Origin: RPQJ01 sp963754535
GTDB taxonomy: Bacteria > Pseudomonadota > Gammaproteobacteria > Steroidobacterales > Steroidobacteraceae
DNA length: 64,000 nt
Reading direction: 5' to 3'
NCBI GenBank assembly: GCA_963754535.1
Contig: CAVWGG010000021.1
Location: 62,001 to 126,000 of the forward strand
Numbering within the stretch: position 1 is the stretch's first letter; every line of letters starts with the position of its first letter. The notes below the pieces were generated by a model that ran no database searches, was not told where the DNA came from, and worked only from the letters and a program-made list of their open reading frames with translations. Shown piece after piece: positions 62,308-64,000 of this stretch. The translations under genes were made by a program, and so were the position numbers.

Positions 62308-62470
62308 GACTTGCTCCTTAACGGTATGCCGGCAAGCGGCCGGCACGCCGCACTGGGGGACTTGAAAAAGCGAGGCCTGACACCTGCGAACTTTCTCAGG
62401 GAGTGCCTTTGGATGTTTGGACCCACCGCCACCTTTCGTCAATACGTCCAGATACGGTCAAGGCGCCGCC

Positions 62471-62656
62471 ATGCTCCGATCGCACGAACATCGGGACTCT
62501 GTCCATCGCGAATCCTCCATCACGCCGTGCCGGTTGGTGGGTAACGAGACGCTGGAAGCCAAAGGCAAGATTCAGAAGAACCTCGGCAAGGCACAGGCCA
62601 AGTACGGCGACATCAAGCACGATGTGAAAGACATCGCCAAGCCGGCCTGCACCTGA
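62471..62656 (+). pseudogene. truncated CsbD-family gene
   Basis: This + strand frame ends with LVGNETLEAKGKIQKNLGKA and QAKYGDIKHDVKD, the second half of a CsbD protein, close to that at 62062. The first half (the MxKDQVKGRxKE part) is missing; the frame instead begins with unrelated sequence from ATG 62471 (MLRSHEHRDSVHRESS). It is head-to-head with the complete CsbD gene, 163 bases apart. It may be made as a short protein, but looks like a remnant. Confidence 0.65.
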
Positions 62657-62659
62657 CCC

Positions 62660-63277
62660 TCACATCGACGGCGGCGGGCCGCTCGGGACGTATACCACTG
62701 CGTCGCCTTCGTAGGCGCGCGTGTACCAGTTCGAACTGCACTGGTAATAGTTGATTCCGTTCGCCACCGTGATCCGCGCCTCGCACGGGAGCGTCGCCAG
62801 CGCCGTGACGTTCGTGACGTTCGTTACATTCGTGACGGTGGAACTCTCGTGGTGATCATCGTCATCGGCCGCGGCAACGACCACACCTACCGTCGCGCCG
62901 ACGACCATCACCTCGGCCCAGTCGTTGTCGTAGTAGTACGCGTGGTTGTCCCAGTCCTCGGCGTAATCCTGGCGATCTTCGCGGGCGTCGTTGGCATGCT
63001 CCTGCCAGTCCTCTCGCGCCTCGTCGCGATTGCCCTCGCGCTCGCCCTGGTTCTCCTGGCGATCGGCCGTTGAGCCCTGCTGTGGTGCGGATCGATCCGA
63101 CCCGGTCGTCGGCTGCGCCGAACGCTGGGGCGCCGGGCGTGACGACATGCCGCCGCTTCTTGCAGGACTGCTGCGTGACATGCCGCCGCTGCGACGACCG
63201 CAGCGTCCATACGATGTTTCCGCCGCCCCCGGTCGGCGTACGATAGCGGCAGGTCGCTGTTTCGACCGCGGCATCAC
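62660..63277 (-). CDS. low-complexity surface-type protein with Asp-rich centre
   Basis: The ~205-residue protein has a basic, Ser/Gly/Pro-rich start, an acidic Asp/Glu/Asn/Arg-rich middle (EDWQEHANDAREDRQDYAED), a short hydrophobic helix (VMVVGATVGVVVAAA), a TNVTNVTNVT repeat, and a C-terminal domain (CEARITVANGINYYQCSSNW, then YTRAYEGDAVVYVPSGPP). The last part recurs at the ends of bacterial outer-surface proteins of unknown role. No clear signal peptide is seen, so the true start may be lost or elsewhere (for example ATG 63180). The function is unknown. Confidence 0.6.
   Translation of the reverse strand: MMPRSKQRPAAIVRRPGAAETSYGRCGRRSGGMSRSSPARSGGMSSRPAPQRSAQPTTGSDRSAPQQGSTADRQENQGEREGNRDEAREDWQEHANDAREDRQDYAEDWDNHAYYYDNDWAEVMVVGATVGVVVAAADDDDHHESSTVTNVTNVTNVTALATLPCEARITVANGINYYQCSSNWYTRAYEGDAVVYVPSGPPPSM
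62805..62840. repeat. 9-base tandem repeat in the 62660 gene
   Basis: Four copies of a 9-base unit (GTGACGTTC, the last two changed to GTTACATTC and GTGACGGTG) lie in a row and code for the TNVTNVT... stretch on the - strand. Units of 9 bases keep frame, so copy number could change without breaking the gene. Confidence 0.7.
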
Positions 63278-63286
63278 CGCCGCAAG

Positions 63287-63311
63287 GTCCCGGGGATCAC
63301 CTCCCCGGGAC
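63287..63311. promoter_or_regulatory. inverted repeat upstream of the GST gene
   Basis: GTCCCGGGG - 7 bases - CCCCGGGAC is a perfect 9-base inverted repeat that lies 33 bases before the GST start, in the 67-base gap shared with the divergent gene at 62660. It could be an operator or a leader hairpin of the GST transcript; with no T-run it is a poor terminator. Confidence 0.4.
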
Positions 63312-63344
63312 GCAGGATTCGAGGCTCACGACGAGGCCACGCCG

Positions 63345-64000
63345 ATGCTCAAGCTGTATGGATTCCCGGTCAGCAACTACACCAACATGGTGGAACTCGC
63401 TCTGCTCGAGAAAGGACTGCACTACGAGTACGTGCTGACCTTTCCGGAGCAGACGCCGGCCTTCCTCGCCCGCAGCCCGCGCGGCAAGGTTCCCTTTCTC
63501 GGCACGCCGCACGGTGACCTGAACGAGGCCAGCGTCATCCTCGACTACCTTGAGGACACGGGACTGGGCAGGCCGCTGCTGCCGGCCGACCCCTATGCCC
63601 GCGCGACGGTTCGCGCCCTGATGAAGGAGATCGAGCTCTACATCGAGCTGCCGGCGCGCAGTTGCTTCGCCGAAGCGTTCTTCGGCGGCACGCTGCCCGA
63701 CGCGATCAAGAGCAAGGCGCGCGACGAGCTCACGGCGGGGTTTGTCACGCTCAAGCGACACGGCCGCTTCACGCCGTACGTGGCCGGCGACACCTTCACG
63801 CTGGCCGACATCGTCTTCCTCTACAGCGTCGACCTCGCGGTCACGGTCGGCCAGCAGCTGTTTGGGCTGGACCTGCTCGGCGACCTCCCGGCCGCCCAGG
63901 CACTGTTGCAGCGACTCAACGAGAATCCGCACGTCAAAGCAATCGCAGCCAAACGCGACGCGGGCCTACCGGCGTTTGTGGCCGCGGTGCGTGCGCGCCT
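63345..64000 (+). CDS. glutathione S-transferase (partial, runs off the window)
   Basis: The frame opens at ATG 63345 and stays open to the window end, giving 218 residues without a stop. The N-terminal thioredoxin-like domain reads LKLYGFPVSNYTNMVELALL then SPRGKVPFLG with the cis-Pro, and EASVILDYLED, the gamma-glutamyl site. The helical C-terminal domain has YVAGDTFTLADIVFLYSVDL, the conserved N-capping motif of GST. This is a soluble enzyme conjugating glutathione to electrophiles. The end, near VAAVRAR, should be close to the true C-terminus by family length. Confidence 0.88.
   Translation, partial: MLKLYGFPVSNYTNMVELALLEKGLHYEYVLTFPEQTPAFLARSPRGKVPFLGTPHGDLNEASVILDYLEDTGLGRPLLPADPYARATVRALMKEIELYIELPARSCFAEAFFGGTLPDAIKSKARDELTAGFVTLKRHGRFTPYVAGDTFTLADIVFLYSVDLAVTVGQQLFGLDLLGDLPAAQALLQRLNENPHVKAIAAKRDAGLPAFVAAVRAR

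Overview
This 64 kb window is a GC-rich, gene-dense chromosome segment. It looks proteobacterial: a TonB-dependent receptor with a classic Fur-box promoter, LysR/GcvA-type regulation, OtsA/OtsB, PbpG-type endopeptidase, FeSOD and an AmpG-like carrier. I lean towards a Gammaproteobacterium (Steroidobacter-like), but there is no rRNA or other marker to settle that. I found no tRNA, rRNA, CRISPR array, insertion sequence or prophage. Many operonic genes are joined by 1-4 base start/stop overlaps (ATGA, GTGA, TTGA).

Left part. A transporter end is followed by an exported M14-like peptidase, an enoyl-CoA hydratase and an acyl-CoA ligase, an exported DUF885 metallopeptidase, an AmpG-like carrier, a frameshifted sterol-desaturase-family gene and a PEBP/YbhB protein (1-8108, + strand). 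On the - strand (8011-15974) lies a complete bacterial V/A-type ATPase operon in the Thermus-like order G/H-I-K-E-C-F-A-B-D. Upstream of it are an exported StART-like protein, a bacterial caleosin homologue coupled to a truncated CBS-domain ORF, a small membrane protein and a D-Ala-D-Ala endopeptidase (16181-19609).

Middle. A membrane-bound PAS-GGDEF-EAL protein (19893-22688) precedes a long + strand operon (22867-33561). It encodes a Tat-exported TldD-like protease, a signal-less TldE/PmbA-like partner, a DUF4159 protein, a MoxR ATPase, a DUF58 protein, a BatA-like protein, a DUF4175 protein and a large membrane protein. It looks like a MoxR-type envelope maturation module fused to an exported TldD/E protease. 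A TonB receptor with a Fur-box promoter and a catalase-peroxidase with a signal peptide (katG) are divergently transcribed. Then come an exported M20-like peptidase and a ketopantoate-reductase-like protein. An M14 carboxypeptidase gene is broken by about four frameshifts (41148-42930). A deleted second copy of M14-like sequence lies at 47466-47556.

Right part. An ECF sigma factor, a Ser/Thr kinase and an exported trypsin-like protease sit together (43140-47378). After several small proteins there is an osmoadaptation operon on the - strand (55966 to 50274): otsB, a GH15 glucoamylase/trehalase-like enzyme, an MscS channel, and an otsA whose synthase domain is fused to an N-terminal membrane sensor-like module. 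A LysR-sodB-aldo/keto reductase-nucleotide-carrier-like run follows. Then come a SnoaL-like protein, a beta-carbonic anhydrase, a TlpA-like thioredoxin, a CsbD protein with a histone-H1-like Lys/Ala tail, a truncated second CsbD, a low-complexity surface protein and a glutathione S-transferase running off the right edge.
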